Positions 8,464 to 17,475 of a DNA stretch of 64,000 bases are shown piece after piece. The notes beneath the pieces were generated by a model that ran no database searches, had not been told where the DNA came from, and saw only the letters and a program-made list of their open reading frames with translations. The position numbers and the translations under genes were made by a program. Source of the stretch: Sporolactobacillus sp. THM19-2 (lineage in GTDB: Bacteria > Bacillota > Bacilli > Bacillales > Sporolactobacillaceae); NCBI RefSeq assembly GCF_004153195.1, contig NZ_SEMC01000001.1, positions 186,001 to 250,000 of the forward strand, given 5' to 3'. How positions within the stretch are numbered: the first letter of the stretch is position 1; each line of letters opens with the position of its first letter.

Positions 8464-8516
8464 ATGAGAGAAAGAAAATCAAAGATTTTTTCCAGTTCGA
8501 TGGGTCGGTGCCTGAT

Positions 8517-11162
8517 CTATGGCCGAATTTTCCCCAGCAATTTCGGATTGGCTGATTTCAAATCAGTGTAAGGGAACCGGTCACTCATGATTTCCGGTTT
8601 GATTCTGAATACATTCCCTTTTTCCGGATTTGTTTCTTTCTGATCCTTCTCCTCCTGTTTTTGCCCTTCCTCCTTGCCTTCCTGTTGCTCGTCTGGTTTT
8701 GGCTGAGGAGCATTTGCCGGTATCAGTGGTTCAACATCTTCTGCAGGCAGGTATTTTTTATTCATAAGATCAGTCGTGACAAAGCCCGCAGCCTGGCACA
8801 GGCCCGTTGGTTTCTGACCGGTCAGGCCACATGCTGTCGCCCGGACGACTCCTCCGGGCTGACTGAATTTTTCTTTCGGTGCCATGAGATCCGGATCCAC
8901 ATGGTAAGCGCTGTTGGCAAATCCGGTAAACAGGGACCGGGTCTGATCGGAATAGGTGTAGCGGTTTAATTGCTGATTATGTGCATAACCGTTCCATACT
9001 CCCAATGTAATATTCGGGTTAGAGGCAACCAGCCAGGAGTCACGCCAGTTCTGCGATGTTCCTGTTTTCCCGGCCCAGTCCGCTGTAAATTCCAGTCCAC
9101 CCGGCATTCGGGCACCGGTTCCGTATTTAAAGACATCGCGCATCATATCAAGCATGAGGTAATTGGTCTGTTCAGAGAAAACCCGGACCGGCTTTGACTC
9201 GTGTTGATAGATGACTTTCCCCGACGCGTCTGTGATTTTGTCAATCATATAGGCATCGATGAACTGTCCGTTATTGGCAAAGGTTGTATAGGCATTCGTG
9301 TTTTCTTCAACAGTCAGCCCCCGTGTGATCCCGCCCAGAGCTGCAGAAACATTGTGCCCGTCTGTACCGACCAGTGATGTCACGCCCATTTTTTTCAGAA
9401 AATCAGGGGCCTTGTCCGTAGCCTTGCTGAGGCGGGTGAATACACTTACGGCTGGTACGTTGTGAGAAGCTGCCAGAGCCTTTCTGGCCGTTTCGAACCC
9501 GTGAAAAACGCTGCTTGTTGACGTCGAGCCATAATCTGTCGGTGCGTAAATCTTTCCATTAATGGTCCTTCTATAGGGAAGATCGGCAACCACAGACCCG
9601 GGCTGGATCAGTCCCATTTCCATGGCCGGCGCGTAGACCAGCAGGGGCTTCATTGTTGAGCCGTTCTGACGGGTAACGCTCGTTGCAAAGTTATACTGGG
9701 ATGTGCCAAAATCACGTCCTCCGACGAAACTGATGATCTTACCGGTTTTATTATCAATCATGATGGATCCGACCTGCATGGGATCCGTGACCTTTTCATC
9801 CTTACCTGTTTTAGCGTTCCTGACGGTGATGATTTCTCCATTGGGTTTGCGGGCATACTTTTCAGGACCGTAACGAGAATAACCGCGGGCTATAGCCTGC
9901 ATGCCGTCATAGATTGGTTTATTGATGGTGGTGGATATTCTGAATCCGCCGTTTCCAAGCTGTTTTCCGGCATTATCCAGCATTTCAGTGAACAGCTTAT
10001 AGTGGTTTTCAACGGTTTCGTAATCCAGCCCGTCTTTCTTTGCGATCTCCTGCAGTGAAAGGCGAGTGTAGCCTGTCACGTGGTTTTTTTCATATGTGAT
10101 CCTTTCATAGTTTAAATAGTCCTGATAGAGCGTGCTGCCACTGTAACCCTGTTGTTGTGCAGACTTTTTGGCAAGGATCACTGCGGCCCGATGCTCAACT
10201 TCTTTGGAGAGATAAGGGTAATCGGTATAAACAGATTTAGCCGGTTGTGCAAAGTGCTTCCTGTAGTCATAAGCCAGTGCTGATTTCAGCTGTTTACTGT
10301 CAATATAACCTTCTGAATGCATCCGCCTCAGAACGGTGTGCGCCCGGTTGATCCCGGCAGAAAGATCTTTTTTTAATCCGCCCTGATTCAGAAACGGCGA
10401 ATAAGTAAACGGGTTCTTCGGCAGACCGGCAACAAATGCAGCCTGAGGGATGTTCAGTCTGTCGGCTTTAACATTGAAGATTCCTTCAGATGCTGCCGCC
10501 ACGCCTGCGATATTTTTTCCGGAAGCGTCCCGTCCGAAAGGGGCCATATTCAGGTAAGCATTCAGAATTTCGTCCTTGGAAAAGAACTTTTCCAGACGCA
10601 GGGCTAATAATATTTCTTTGAATTTTCTGTCAATAGAAACTTCATTGGTGAGCATTTGATTTTTTACAAGCTGCTGTGTAATGGAACTGCCGCCGGTCAC
10701 CTGAGGCTGATTCAGCAGTTCCTCGGTGCTTGCCCGTATCACAGCCCGCGGGACCACGCCATGATGCTGATAAAACAGTTCATCTTCAGTTGCAATGACA
10801 GCGTGAATCAGATTTGGGGAAATGTCCTGGAGATCCGTTTTCGTTCGTACCAGATCACTGTTCAGTTTTCCGATTGGAATATTTCCCGCGAAATAAGCGA
10901 TGCTGCTTTCACTGTAATTACTGATTTTCTGCTGCATCGTATCATAGCTGGGTAACGCCTGGTTATGGACAACTTTTGCAAAATAACCGGAAACCGTACC
11001 GGCAGCAAAGAAACAGCCAATAATGGCCAGACTTAATGTCATGAGAAAGGAGTGCCAAATGACGCTCCTGATCGATTCCAGCGTTTGTATGACGCGGTTT
11101 GTTGACCATATTTCTGCGAGCCGGTCAAAGTAGCGGGAAAATCTTTTGAGTTTGAAGCGCAT
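8517..11162 (-). CDS. Class A penicillin-binding protein (bifunctional transglycosylase/transpeptidase)
   Basis: An 881-residue membrane-anchored peptidoglycan synthase. A short cytoplasmic N-terminus is followed by one transmembrane helix (about 38-62). The GT51 glycosyltransferase domain carries the catalytic glutamate in EDELFYQHHG (about 126-135), GGSSITQQLVKN (about 157-168) and RKFKEILLALRLE. The penicillin-binding domain carries STMK (about 500-503), SHN (about 561-563) and KTGTSQ (about 697-702). The C-terminus is a charged, low-complexity tail rich in K, E and Q. The frame opens at 11189, but AAGGAG seven bases before the ATG at 11162 fixes the start. Transcribed alone; PBP1A/PBP2c-like membership is inferred. 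Confidence 0.92.
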   Translation of the reverse strand: MRFKLKRFSRYFDRLAEIWSTNRVIQTLESIRSVIWHSFLMTLSLAIIGCFFAAGTVSGYFAKVVHNQALPSYDTMQQKISNYSESSIAYFAGNIPIGKLNSDLVRTKTDLQDISPNLIHAVIATEDELFYQHHGVVPRAVIRASTEELLNQPQVTGGSSITQQLVKNQMLTNEVSIDRKFKEILLALRLEKFFSKDEILNAYLNMAPFGRDASGKNIAGVAAASEGIFNVKADRLNIPQAAFVAGLPKNPFTYSPFLNQGGLKKDLSAGINRAHTVLRRMHSEGYIDSKQLKSALAYDYRKHFAQPAKSVYTDYPYLSKEVEHRAAVILAKKSAQQQGYSGSTLYQDYLNYERITYEKNHVTGYTRLSLQEIAKKDGLDYETVENHYKLFTEMLDNAGKQLGNGGFRISTTINKPIYDGMQAIARGYSRYGPEKYARKPNGEIITVRNAKTGKDEKVTDPMQVGSIMIDNKTGKIISFVGGRDFGTSQYNFATSVTRQNGSTMKPLLVYAPAMEMGLIQPGSVVADLPYRRTINGKIYAPTDYGSTSTSSVFHGFETARKALAASHNVPAVSVFTRLSKATDKAPDFLKKMGVTSLVGTDGHNVSAALGGITRGLTVEENTNAYTTFANNGQFIDAYMIDKITDASGKVIYQHESKPVRVFSEQTNYLMLDMMRDVFKYGTGARMPGGLEFTADWAGKTGTSQNWRDSWLVASNPNITLGVWNGYAHNQQLNRYTYSDQTRSLFTGFANSAYHVDPDLMAPKEKFSQPGGVVRATACGLTGQKPTGLCQAAGFVTTDLMNKKYLPAEDVEPLIPANAPQPKPDEQQEGKEEGQKQEEKDQKETNPEKGNVFRIKPEIMSDRFPYTDLKSANPKLLGKIRP

Positions 11163-11276
11163 ACTGTCTCTCCTTCTGGAATGATTCATAAATATGATGA
11201 AAGCTTCTTATATATTAGCCTAAAACAGGGGAGTTGAAAAGGAAAATCAAGGAAACAGGAAAACAGGCGAAATTCA

Positions 11277-11427
11277 GATAAAGTGAAACGTTAATCAGTG
11301 GGGGGTTTCTTCATCCTCTACTGATTGTGAGTGGAATCCATTGGGTGCTGCGGGCAGTTATTCCCCGGATGGTCCTGTTCGTTACCCTCCCCTGAAGGGA
11401 GGCTGTCCGTTCATGCGAGATAAAAAA
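11277..11427 (+). repeat. Dispersed ~150-bp structured repeat, copy A
   Basis: It matches 29064-29222 and the reverse complement of 42831-42983. The order is GATAAAGTGAAAC, a hairpin AATCAGTG...ACTGATT, a conserved block CATTGGGTGCTGCGGGCAGTTA, a variable pyrimidine/GGG region, and an end at GTTCATGCGAGATAA. The hairpin arms are kept while the loops vary. It is non-coding and lies between the PBP and rpsD genes, abutting the rpsD terminator. Confidence 0.85.
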
Positions 11428-11462
11428 ATAAAGCTCCCGACCGGAGTGATCCGGACGGAAGC
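11421..11462 (-). terminator. rpsD terminator
   Basis: Read on the minus strand, a 13-bp stem with two mismatches and a four-base loop (11433-11462) runs into a T-rich tract (complement of 11421-11432), 12 bases after the rpsD stop codon. Confidence 0.8.
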
Positions 11463-11474
11463 AGGACAGACACA

Positions 11475-12077
11475 TTATCTGGAATAGAATTCGACGATCA
11501 TGGCTTCAGTAATTTCAGCCGGGAGTTCTGAGCGCTCCGGAAGACGGGTATAGGTGCCTTCCAGATTCTTTTCGCCAAAGGACAGATATTCAGGAACAAA
11601 GTTATTCGTTTCCAGAGCATCCTTGATGACAGTAAGATTACGGGATTTTTCCCGGACGCCGATCGTATCACCGGGCTTTACACGATAGGAAGGGATATCG
11701 ACGCGATGTCCATTTACTGTGATGTGCCCGTGATTGACAAGCTGACGTGACTGTCTGCGCGTACGCGCGAGTCCCAGGCGATAAACCAGATTGTCCAGCC
11801 GGGATTCAAGCAGAATCATGAAGTTTTCGCCATGAACACCCTTCATCTTTGCTGCGTCGTTGAATACACGATGGAACTGCCGTTCATTGAGACCGTACAT
11901 AAAACGCAGTTTCTGCTTTTCCTTCTGCTGAAGTCCGTATTCTGAAAGTTTCACGCGCTGAGAAGGACCGTGTTCCCCGGGTGCATACGGACGCCTTTCG
12001 AGTTCTTTGCCTGTACCGCTGAGTGAAATGCCCAGTCGGCGTGACTTTTTCCAGACCGGACCAGTATATCGAGCCAT
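11475..12077 (-). CDS. rpsD: 30S ribosomal protein S4
   Basis: A 200-residue primary 16S rRNA-binding protein. The N-terminal domain [16 protein letters not shown] lacks the zinc cysteines (C-minus form). The S4 RNA-binding domain begins near [20 protein letters not shown] (about 92-111) and continues through [19 protein letters not shown]. Length and sequence match Bacillus S4. The gene stands alone, as in Bacillus, with an AAAGGAGGAG ribosome site at 12086-12095 and a long structured leader. In B. subtilis S4 represses its own translation through such a leader, and the layout here fits that. Confidence 0.97.
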   Translation of the reverse strand: MARYTGPVWKKSRRLGISLSGTGKELERRPYAPGEHGPSQRVKLSEYGLQQKEKQKLRFMYGLNERQFHRVFNDAAKMKGVHGENFMILLESRLDNLVYRLGLARTRRQSRQLVNHGHITVNGHRVDIPSYRVKPGDTIGVREKSRNLTVIKDALETNNFVPEYLSFGEKNLEGTYTRLPERSELPAEITEAMIVEFYSR

Positions 12078-12095
12078 TGAATTGACTCCTCCTTT

Positions 12096-12153
12096 GTCAT
12101 TTTATTGGGTTCCGGATCGTGACGGTCACCGGATCCCGACGGTATAAAATGAC
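12096..12153 (-). promoter_or_regulatory. rpsD leader hairpin, probable S4 autoregulatory element
   Basis: GTCATTTTAT (minus-strand 5' arm, 12144-12153) pairs perfectly with 12096-12105, enclosing GC-rich inner stems built on GGATC/GATCC-like and GACGGTCACC segments. The 3' arm ends directly against the AAAGGAGGAG ribosome site. That position suits translational repression by S4 as known for B. subtilis rpsD. A further hairpin (GGAGGTGCAC with GTGCAC) lies upstream in the same leader. Confidence 0.65.
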
Positions 12154-12302
12154 ACCTCCGGAAGCACTGACAGAGCTATTTTGCCATCTTGCACATTCGC
12201 CCAGGCAGCCTAGGTTACACAGTGCACCTCCGCTATATGGGAGGAACAAAATAAAAAGAACTCTGACCGCTTTCCGTAACTGCCTCATTTTACACGAGAG
12301 GT

Positions 12303-12332
12303 ATTATAACTCAATTGTATTCCGAAAGTCAA
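12303..12332 (-). promoter_or_regulatory. rpsD sigma-A promoter
   Basis: On the minus strand, TTGACT (complement of 12327-12332), 18-base spacer, TATAAT (complement of 12303-12308). The transcript would start near 12296 and carry about 220 bases of leader before rpsD. Confidence 0.85.
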
Positions 12333-12356
12333 GAAATGATGGCGGATACCTGTGAA

Positions 12357-12806
12357 TCAGATGTAGCGGACGAGCGTTTCGGCCACCGCTTCAAGAAATT
12401 GCTGATCTTCATCAGAGAACCGGTTAAGATTCGGGCTGTCAATATCGATAACGCCGATTAGTTCGTCTTCTTTAATCAGTGGTACTACAATTTCTGAGCG
12501 GGATACGGCATCGCAGGCAATATGTCCGGGAAATTTATGGACATCGGCGACACGTATGATTTCCCGCTTTGCTGCAGCTGTACCGCAAACGCCTTTACCT
12601 GGCTGGATTCGTATACAGGCCGGTTTTCCCTGAAAAGGACCAAGGACCAGCTCTCCATCTTTAAACAGATAGAAGCCTGCCCAGTTGATCTGCTCAAAAC
12701 TCTCGTTTAGCCAGGCAGAGCAGTTGGCAAGATTTGCCGTTTGATCCGTTTCATTTTTTATCAGGGACTCGAGCACCTGAATTCTATTGTTACTGACAGA
12801 ATTCAT
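12357..12806 (-). CDS. ytsP: GAF-domain free methionine-R-sulfoxide reductase
   Basis: A 149-residue single GAF domain protein. Three cysteines (PACIRI, GVCGTA and HIACDA) have the 10- and 24-residue spacings known for the catalytic Cys84-Cys94-Cys118 set of E. coli fRMsr (MsrC), so reduction of free Met-R-sulfoxide is strongly indicated. SPNLNRFSDEDQQFLE near the C-terminus is typical. The frame opens at 12839, but AGGGGA six bases before the ATG at 12806 marks the start. It keeps the B. subtilis ytsP position next to rpsD and refZ. Confidence 0.9.
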   Translation of the reverse strand: MNSVSNNRIQVLESLIKNETDQTANLANCSAWLNESFEQINWAGFYLFKDGELVLGPFQGKPACIRIQPGKGVCGTAAAKREIIRVADVHKFPGHIACDAVSRSEIVVPLIKEDELIGVIDIDSPNLNRFSDEDQQFLEAVAETLVRYI

Positions 12807-12967
12807 TATATTTCCCCTCAGCTTTCTGCTATAGTACACCCATTTTATCAGATCATGGCGAAAGTTTCAGCCGGATTGTCGAACAGTATGAGCAGGATAG
12901 ACGTGGTGAATGGAGAAAGTTTATTATTAAGGGAGTAACATTTCTCAGGCGGGAAGGGACGATGCAC

Positions 12968-13648
12968 ATGCCGGGAAAAAGTATTTTACCTGAAGGCGGC
13001 CGGACATCAAAAGAGGCAGTCATTCATTCTGCATTAAAATTATTTAATATGAGCGGATACGACGGGACATCTGTGCGGGCTATAGCCGCAGATGCACGTG
13101 TAAATATTGCTCTGGTCTCCTATTATTTCGGAGGTAAGCAGGGCCTTCTGGAACATCTTATGTCCTCTTTTTTTGAAGGATATCTCGACTGTCTGGAGAA
13201 CGCCGCAAAACAGGATAACATTCAGCCGAATGGGCAGGCTGAGGACCTGATCGTCACGGTTGCCGATGCGCTGATCACCTATCAGCAAAAATATTTTTAT
13301 CTGTCCCGCTTTGTTCACCGGGAGATGACCCTTGATAATCAGCTGGTCAGAGAACTTATGGCCAGCTATCTGATGAAGGAAAAGTTTCTGCTTACTCAAT
13401 TATTAGAAAAGGCAGTGCCCGGATTTGGTAAAGATCCGCTTCAGGCGGATTTTACCCTTCTGCAGTTCCGTGACCTGATTATTATGCCGTTTCTGCAGCC
13501 GCAGTTGCTCAGAAAAGTGTATTACATGAAACCGAGCGAGTCTTCATTTCGACCCGGTTATTTACGCTATATTGCCGGATGGGCAGACCGGTTGCTGGAG
13601 GAAAACCGCCGTTTTAAGCGACGTCAGCGGGTGAGCCAGGTGAGATAA
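12968..13648 (+). CDS. refZ: TetR-family regulator, RefZ-like division regulator
   Basis: A 226-residue protein with an N-terminal TetR helix-turn-helix (about 12-60: GGRTSKEAVIHSALKLFN then GTSVRAIAADARVNIALVSYYFGGK) and a helical ligand/dimer domain. In B. subtilis RefZ binds origin-proximal motifs and inhibits FtsZ assembly during sporulation. The gene's place between ytsP and ezrA is the same as refZ (yttP). The AAGGGA site lies too close to the ATG at 12962 but eight bases before the ATG at 12968, which I take as the start. The 3' end overlaps the convergent exporter gene by 25 bases. The functional call relies on synteny plus general similarity. Confidence 0.75.
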   Translation: MPGKSILPEGGRTSKEAVIHSALKLFNMSGYDGTSVRAIAADARVNIALVSYYFGGKQGLLEHLMSSFFEGYLDCLENAAKQDNIQPNGQAEDLIVTVADALITYQQKYFYLSRFVHREMTLDNQLVRELMASYLMKEKFLLTQLLEKAVPGFGKDPLQADFTLLQFRDLIIMPFLQPQLLRKVYYMKPSESSFRPGYLRYIAGWADRLLEENRRFKRRQRVSQVR

Positions 13649-14394
13649 TCCACGATATTTTTCCCGATAAGTAATGTCGTAACCGCAAGAAACAGGATCC
13701 TTACATAGGATGATCCGCTTTTTATGGCAACTTTTGCTCCGCACCAGGAACCTGCGATCAGGGCTGCGGCCATAATGGCCCCCATGCGATAATTGACATA
13801 GCCGAGAGCAGCAAAGGTGATCAGAGCTGCAATGTTGCTGCCGAAGTTCAGTACTTTGGCATTTCCTGCAGAATGGATGAAATCGAAACCAAGCATGAGA
13901 AATGAAAAAATCAGAAAGGATCCGGTACCGGCACCGAGGAAACCGTCATAAAATCCAATGGCGAGTACCAGCGGGAGAAACCACATGCACGTCTTGCCTG
14001 TCAGTCCCCGGAAATGGCTGGCTGCCCCCCATTTTTTCCGTAACAGGGTATATATCGTGACAGCGACCAGCAGAATTAGAATCAAAGGGCGCAGAAGCTG
14101 CGAAGGGAGAAAATGAACGAGAAACACGCCGAAGGCTGATCCTGTAAAAGACAGGGGAAATAATTTTGCCGTCAGACGAAGATTCACTTTTCCCGATCGG
14201 AGAAAGGTCAGCGTACTGGTCAGAGATCCCATGGAACTGGCGAGTTTATTTGTCCCCAGCGCTATTTGAGGGGGCAGACCGATTGACAGCAATGCCGGCG
14301 TTGAAATCACGCCGCCCCCGCCAACTACCGAGTCGATAAACCCCGATCCAAATCCTGCAACGATCAGAAAGATGTATATCCAGATTTCATCCAC
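13624..14394 (-). CDS. TauE/SafE (TSUP) family membrane transporter
   Basis: A 256-residue protein with about eight hydrophobic helices. The hallmark GFGSGFIDSVVGGGGVISTPALL (family repeat, first copy about 14-36) has its partner GFYDGFLGAGTGSFLIFSFL (about 147-166), the two half-repeats of TSUP transporters. Members export sulfite, sulfoacetate or other organic anions, and the substrate here is unknown. It is convergent with refZ and divergent from ezrA. This gene is not part of the B. subtilis order in this region. Confidence 0.85.
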   Translation of the reverse strand: MDEIWIYIFLIVAGFGSGFIDSVVGGGGVISTPALLSIGLPPQIALGTNKLASSMGSLTSTLTFLRSGKVNLRLTAKLFPLSFTGSAFGVFLVHFLPSQLLRPLILILLVAVTIYTLLRKKWGAASHFRGLTGKTCMWFLPLVLAIGFYDGFLGAGTGSFLIFSFLMLGFDFIHSAGNAKVLNFGSNIAALITFAALGYVNYRMGAIMAAALIAGSWCGAKVAIKSGSSYVRILFLAVTTLLIGKNIVDYLTWLTR

Positions 14395-14497
14395 AGTGTA
14401 TCATCCCACTCGTTTGATGTCATTTCGTTTCTGTGAATATAAGTATAAAATAAAATTGATCGTATTGTCGCTTTTTTTATCTTTATGTGTCTTTTTT

Positions 14498-14506
14498 TGA
14501 TACAAT
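14498..14506 (+). promoter_or_regulatory. Possible extended -10 promoter for ezrA
   Basis: TGATACAAT (14498-14506) is a TGn-type extended -10, about 50 bases before the ezrA start. No good -35 accompanies it. Confidence 0.45.
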
Positions 14507-14556
14507 AGAGAATAATTGAAAGTACGTGTTACATGCGAGAATGGGGGAAATTCCGT

Positions 14557-16251
14557 ATGCTCTATGTGGTGATCGGCCTGATCCTGATCATTGTTTTTGT
14601 CATCTCATACGGCGCGTGGATGAGAAAAAAAACGTATGGCCGGATTGATCAGGCGGAGACGCGTCGTGTGGATATGATGAACCGGCCGGTGGCAAAGGAA
14701 CTGGCTAAAGTCAAACAACTCAGGATGGTCGGAGATACAGAAAAAAAATTTGAAAAATGGCGCTCCGGATGGGATGATATTGTAACACGAGAACTTCCAG
14801 CTGTCGGAGAGTCTCTTTTTAAGGCTGAAGGGCTTACAGATAAATATCGCTTTAAAGCAGCACAGGCTCTTGTCGGTCAGCTTCAGAAACAAATGGATAC
14901 CATTGAAGCTGAGATTGACGGAATCCTGAAGGAATTGAATGCTGTTGTCGACAGCGAGAGCAAGAACAGGAAGGACGTTACACCTGTTAAAGAGTCATAT
15001 CACCAGATCAAAAAGCTGATGATCACAAGGCGAAGCCAGTTTCGAAAAGCGCTGCCGCTGCTGGAGAAGTCGGTAAAAGCCATCGATGAACAATACAGCA
15101 AGTATGGTGAGCAAACCGCATCGGGTAATTATATAGAAGCACGAAGGATCCTGCTTGGCGTAAAAACGGGCATTGATGACGTGCAGGAAAAAATAGATCA
15201 GGTTCCGGCTTTATATGAAGATATCGGTCATTCCATACCTGACCAGATCCGCGAACTGCGGCAGGGAAGCGAGGAAATGGTGGAGGAAGGCTATGCCTTG
15301 CAGCACCTGCAGATCGGTACGCAGCTTGAAGAAGCGGAGCGCCAGCTTCATGTCGTTGAGGCCTCTGTCGGCCGTCTGGAGCTGACTGAAGCTTCAGAGG
15401 GTCTGCAGGGAATACACGATCAGCTTGACTGGCTTTATAATCAGCTGGAAAAAGAAGCCCTGAGCAGACAGGAAATCAGGGAAGTGGCACCGAAGATCGA
15501 GGCAAGACTGGATTCAGCCGGCCGGAAAATTAATGAACTGAATGAAGAAACTGAGATGGTCCGGGACAGTTACCATATTGATACGGACGATATCAAAGTT
15601 CAGCGGGAAATCAGCAAGAGTTATTATAAACTGGAAAAAACCTATGCTGAAACGGGCGAAATGATTAAAAATCATTCGGAAGCTTTCAGTACGGTGCTGG
15701 AAAAACTGAAAAAAATCGGTGCCGATATCGGTGAGATCGATTCACTGGCTGACAGCTACAGCAAGAAGATTAAAGCGCTCAGGAAAGATGAACTCGCGGC
15801 AAGACAATCCATTCATGAACTCAGGCACATCCTTTTTGAAGCCAGACAAATGCTGTTAAAAAGCAATATCCCCGGAGTCCCGGAGTCCTTTAGTCATGTG
15901 CTGAGCGAGGCAGAGCAGCAGCTCAAGTCGGCGGGCGGCCATCTTGATGATAAACCGCTTAATATGACTGAGGTACAAGAGGCACTTGACGCCGCAAAGG
16001 CAAAAGCGGATGACGTTCACAGTCAGGCAAAGACCATTGTTGAAACAGCGGCATTTGCTGAAGAGATGATTCGCTACGGGAACAGATACCGCACGGATGA
16101 TCCGGAAATCGACGGGAAGCTTCAGACAGCTGAACAGCTGTTCAGAAACTATGACTATCAGGCTTCGGCAGAGACAGCCGTTCGAGCCATTGAGAAAAAG
16201 GAACCGAAGATCCTGAAAAGAGTTAACCTGTACCAGCAGCATCAGGCATGA
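14557..16251 (+). CDS. ezrA: Septation ring formation regulator EzrA
   Basis: A 564-residue protein with one N-terminal transmembrane helix (about 2-20) followed by a cytoplasmic rod of long coiled coils rich in E, K, Q and L, the spectrin-like architecture of EzrA. EzrA binds FtsZ, prevents extra polar Z-rings and links division with cell-wall synthesis. The GGGGGA site (14543-14548) favours the ATG at 14557 over the one at 14533, which gives a length almost equal to B. subtilis EzrA (562). Synteny with refZ, nifZ and thiI supports the name. Confidence 0.93.
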   Translation: MLYVVIGLILIIVFVISYGAWMRKKTYGRIDQAETRRVDMMNRPVAKELAKVKQLRMVGDTEKKFEKWRSGWDDIVTRELPAVGESLFKAEGLTDKYRFKAAQALVGQLQKQMDTIEAEIDGILKELNAVVDSESKNRKDVTPVKESYHQIKKLMITRRSQFRKALPLLEKSVKAIDEQYSKYGEQTASGNYIEARRILLGVKTGIDDVQEKIDQVPALYEDIGHSIPDQIRELRQGSEEMVEEGYALQHLQIGTQLEEAERQLHVVEASVGRLELTEASEGLQGIHDQLDWLYNQLEKEALSRQEIREVAPKIEARLDSAGRKINELNEETEMVRDSYHIDTDDIKVQREISKSYYKLEKTYAETGEMIKNHSEAFSTVLEKLKKIGADIGEIDSLADSYSKKIKALRKDELAARQSIHELRHILFEARQMLLKSNIPGVPESFSHVLSEAEQQLKSAGGHLDDKPLNMTEVQEALDAAKAKADDVHSQAKTIVETAAFAEEMIRYGNRYRTDDPEIDGKLQTAEQLFRNYDYQASAETAVRAIEKKEPKILKRVNLYQQHQA

Positions 16252-16327
16252 TCCCCGATGTTCATGTGAACGTTGGATCCTGCCCGGTCTATCTTCACAT
16301 TTTCTGAAAGGAGTTATACGTTAATCC

Positions 16328-17470
16328 ATGATTTATCTTGATAATAGTGCAACAACAAAGCCTTATACTGAAGCAATGAAAACGTATCTGACCGTCTCTG
16401 AACAATTTTTTGCCAACCCTTCTTCCATCCATTCGCTTGGAGGAAAAAGCGAAGCGCTGCTTACCCGGTCACGTGACCAGGCGGCATCGCTTCTCGGCGT
16501 TTCTCCGGATGAGATTGTTTTTACGTCGGGAGGAACGGAAGGAAATAATCTGGCGATAAAAGGTGCAGCGTTTGCCTATCGATCCCGCGGAAAACACCTG
16601 ATCACAACGGCTGTCGAACATGCATCATCGCTTAATGCATTCAGACAACTTGAAAAACTTGGTTTTGACGTGACTTATCTGCCGGTAGACCGTAACTGCC
16701 GGGTGTCCGTTGATGACTTTAAAAAGGCATACCGGAAAGATACCATTCTTGTTTCGATCATGCATGTGAATAACGAAGTGGGTACCATACAGCCGGTCAG
16801 GGAGATCGCTGAGATCCTCAAAAACAAACCGACAACGCTCTTTCATGTAGATCATGTACAGGGCTTTTCCAAGGTTCCGCTGCAGTTAAAAAACAGCGGG
16901 ATTGACTTGTGCACGATATCCGGCCATAAATTTCATGGTCCTGAAGGGACCGGTATCCTTTTTGTCAGGAAGGGCACCTTACTGTCTCCACTGCTCTCCG
17001 GAGGGGGTCAGGAAGGCGAACGCCGGTCCGGTACCGAGAATCTCCCGGGGATATGTGGTATGGTTCGTGCACTGCGCATGACCATTGAAAAAGAACCGGA
17101 AGGAATCCGTCATCTTCAGGCGCTGCAAAAGCAGCTTCGCAAGGGACTTTCTCAGATTCCGGATGCTGTGATCCACACGCCTGTGTCAGGAGCAGCCCCG
17201 AGCATCATAAATGTGTCATTGAAGGGAATCAAGTCCGAAGTCCTGGTCCATGCGCTTGAGGAAAAAGGAATCTATGTCTCCACGAAATCTGCATGCTCTT
17301 CAAAGGACAGCGGAGCAAGCGGTATTCTTCTTGCCATGGGTGTTCCTGAAACGGAAGCCGGGCAGGCCATCCGGATCAGTACAGCATTTGAAAATACCGC
17401 TGAGCAGATCAGTACTTTTTTAAATGTACTGTCTGATGCGGCAGACAGATTGAAAATGGTAATGAGGTGA
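16328..17470 (+). CDS. nifZ: Cysteine desulfurase
   Basis: A 380-residue PLP-dependent class V aminotransferase-fold enzyme that removes sulfur from cysteine. The PLP lysine is K201 in SGHKFHG. The catalytic persulfide cysteine is C323 in the loop SACSSKDSGAS. SGGTEGNN (about 69-76) binds PLP phosphate. It overlaps thiI by the ribosome site of that gene. In B. subtilis the equivalent NifZ-ThiI pair makes 4-thiouridine in tRNA, so the same dedicated role is inferred here instead of general iron-sulfur cluster assembly. AAGGAG lies 14 bases before the ATG, rather far. Confidence 0.92.
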   Translation: MIYLDNSATTKPYTEAMKTYLTVSEQFFANPSSIHSLGGKSEALLTRSRDQAASLLGVSPDEIVFTSGGTEGNNLAIKGAAFAYRSRGKHLITTAVEHASSLNAFRQLEKLGFDVTYLPVDRNCRVSVDDFKKAYRKDTILVSIMHVNNEVGTIQPVREIAEILKNKPTTLFHVDHVQGFSKVPLQLKNSGIDLCTISGHKFHGPEGTGILFVRKGTLLSPLLSGGGQEGERRSGTENLPGICGMVRALRMTIEKEPEGIRHLQALQKQLRKGLSQIPDAVIHTPVSGAAPSIINVSLKGIKSEVLVHALEEKGIYVSTKSACSSKDSGASGILLAMGVPETEAGQAIRISTAFENTAEQISTFLNVLSDAADRLKMVMR

Positions 17471-17475
17471 AAGAC

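Larger units (their letters stand above)
7650..8516. other. Long intergenic region: repeat element plus hairpin cluster
   Basis: No protein gene is supported in these 867 bases. The left half is copy 1 of the ~400-bp dispersed repeat (7676-8097). The right half (about 8120-8470) holds several perfect stems and the presumed terminator of the penicillin-binding protein gene. A short open frame at 7923-8108 lies inside the repeat and is not conserved in copy 2. Confidence 0.7.

Noticed and set aside
12119-12355. 78-codon open frame opposite the rpsD leader
   Set aside because: Lies antisense to the structured rpsD leader and promoter and has no ribosome site.
13624-13648. Convergent overlap of refZ and the TSUP exporter as a regulatory antisense arrangement
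   Set aside because: A 25-base tail overlap is common between convergent genes and needs no special explanation.
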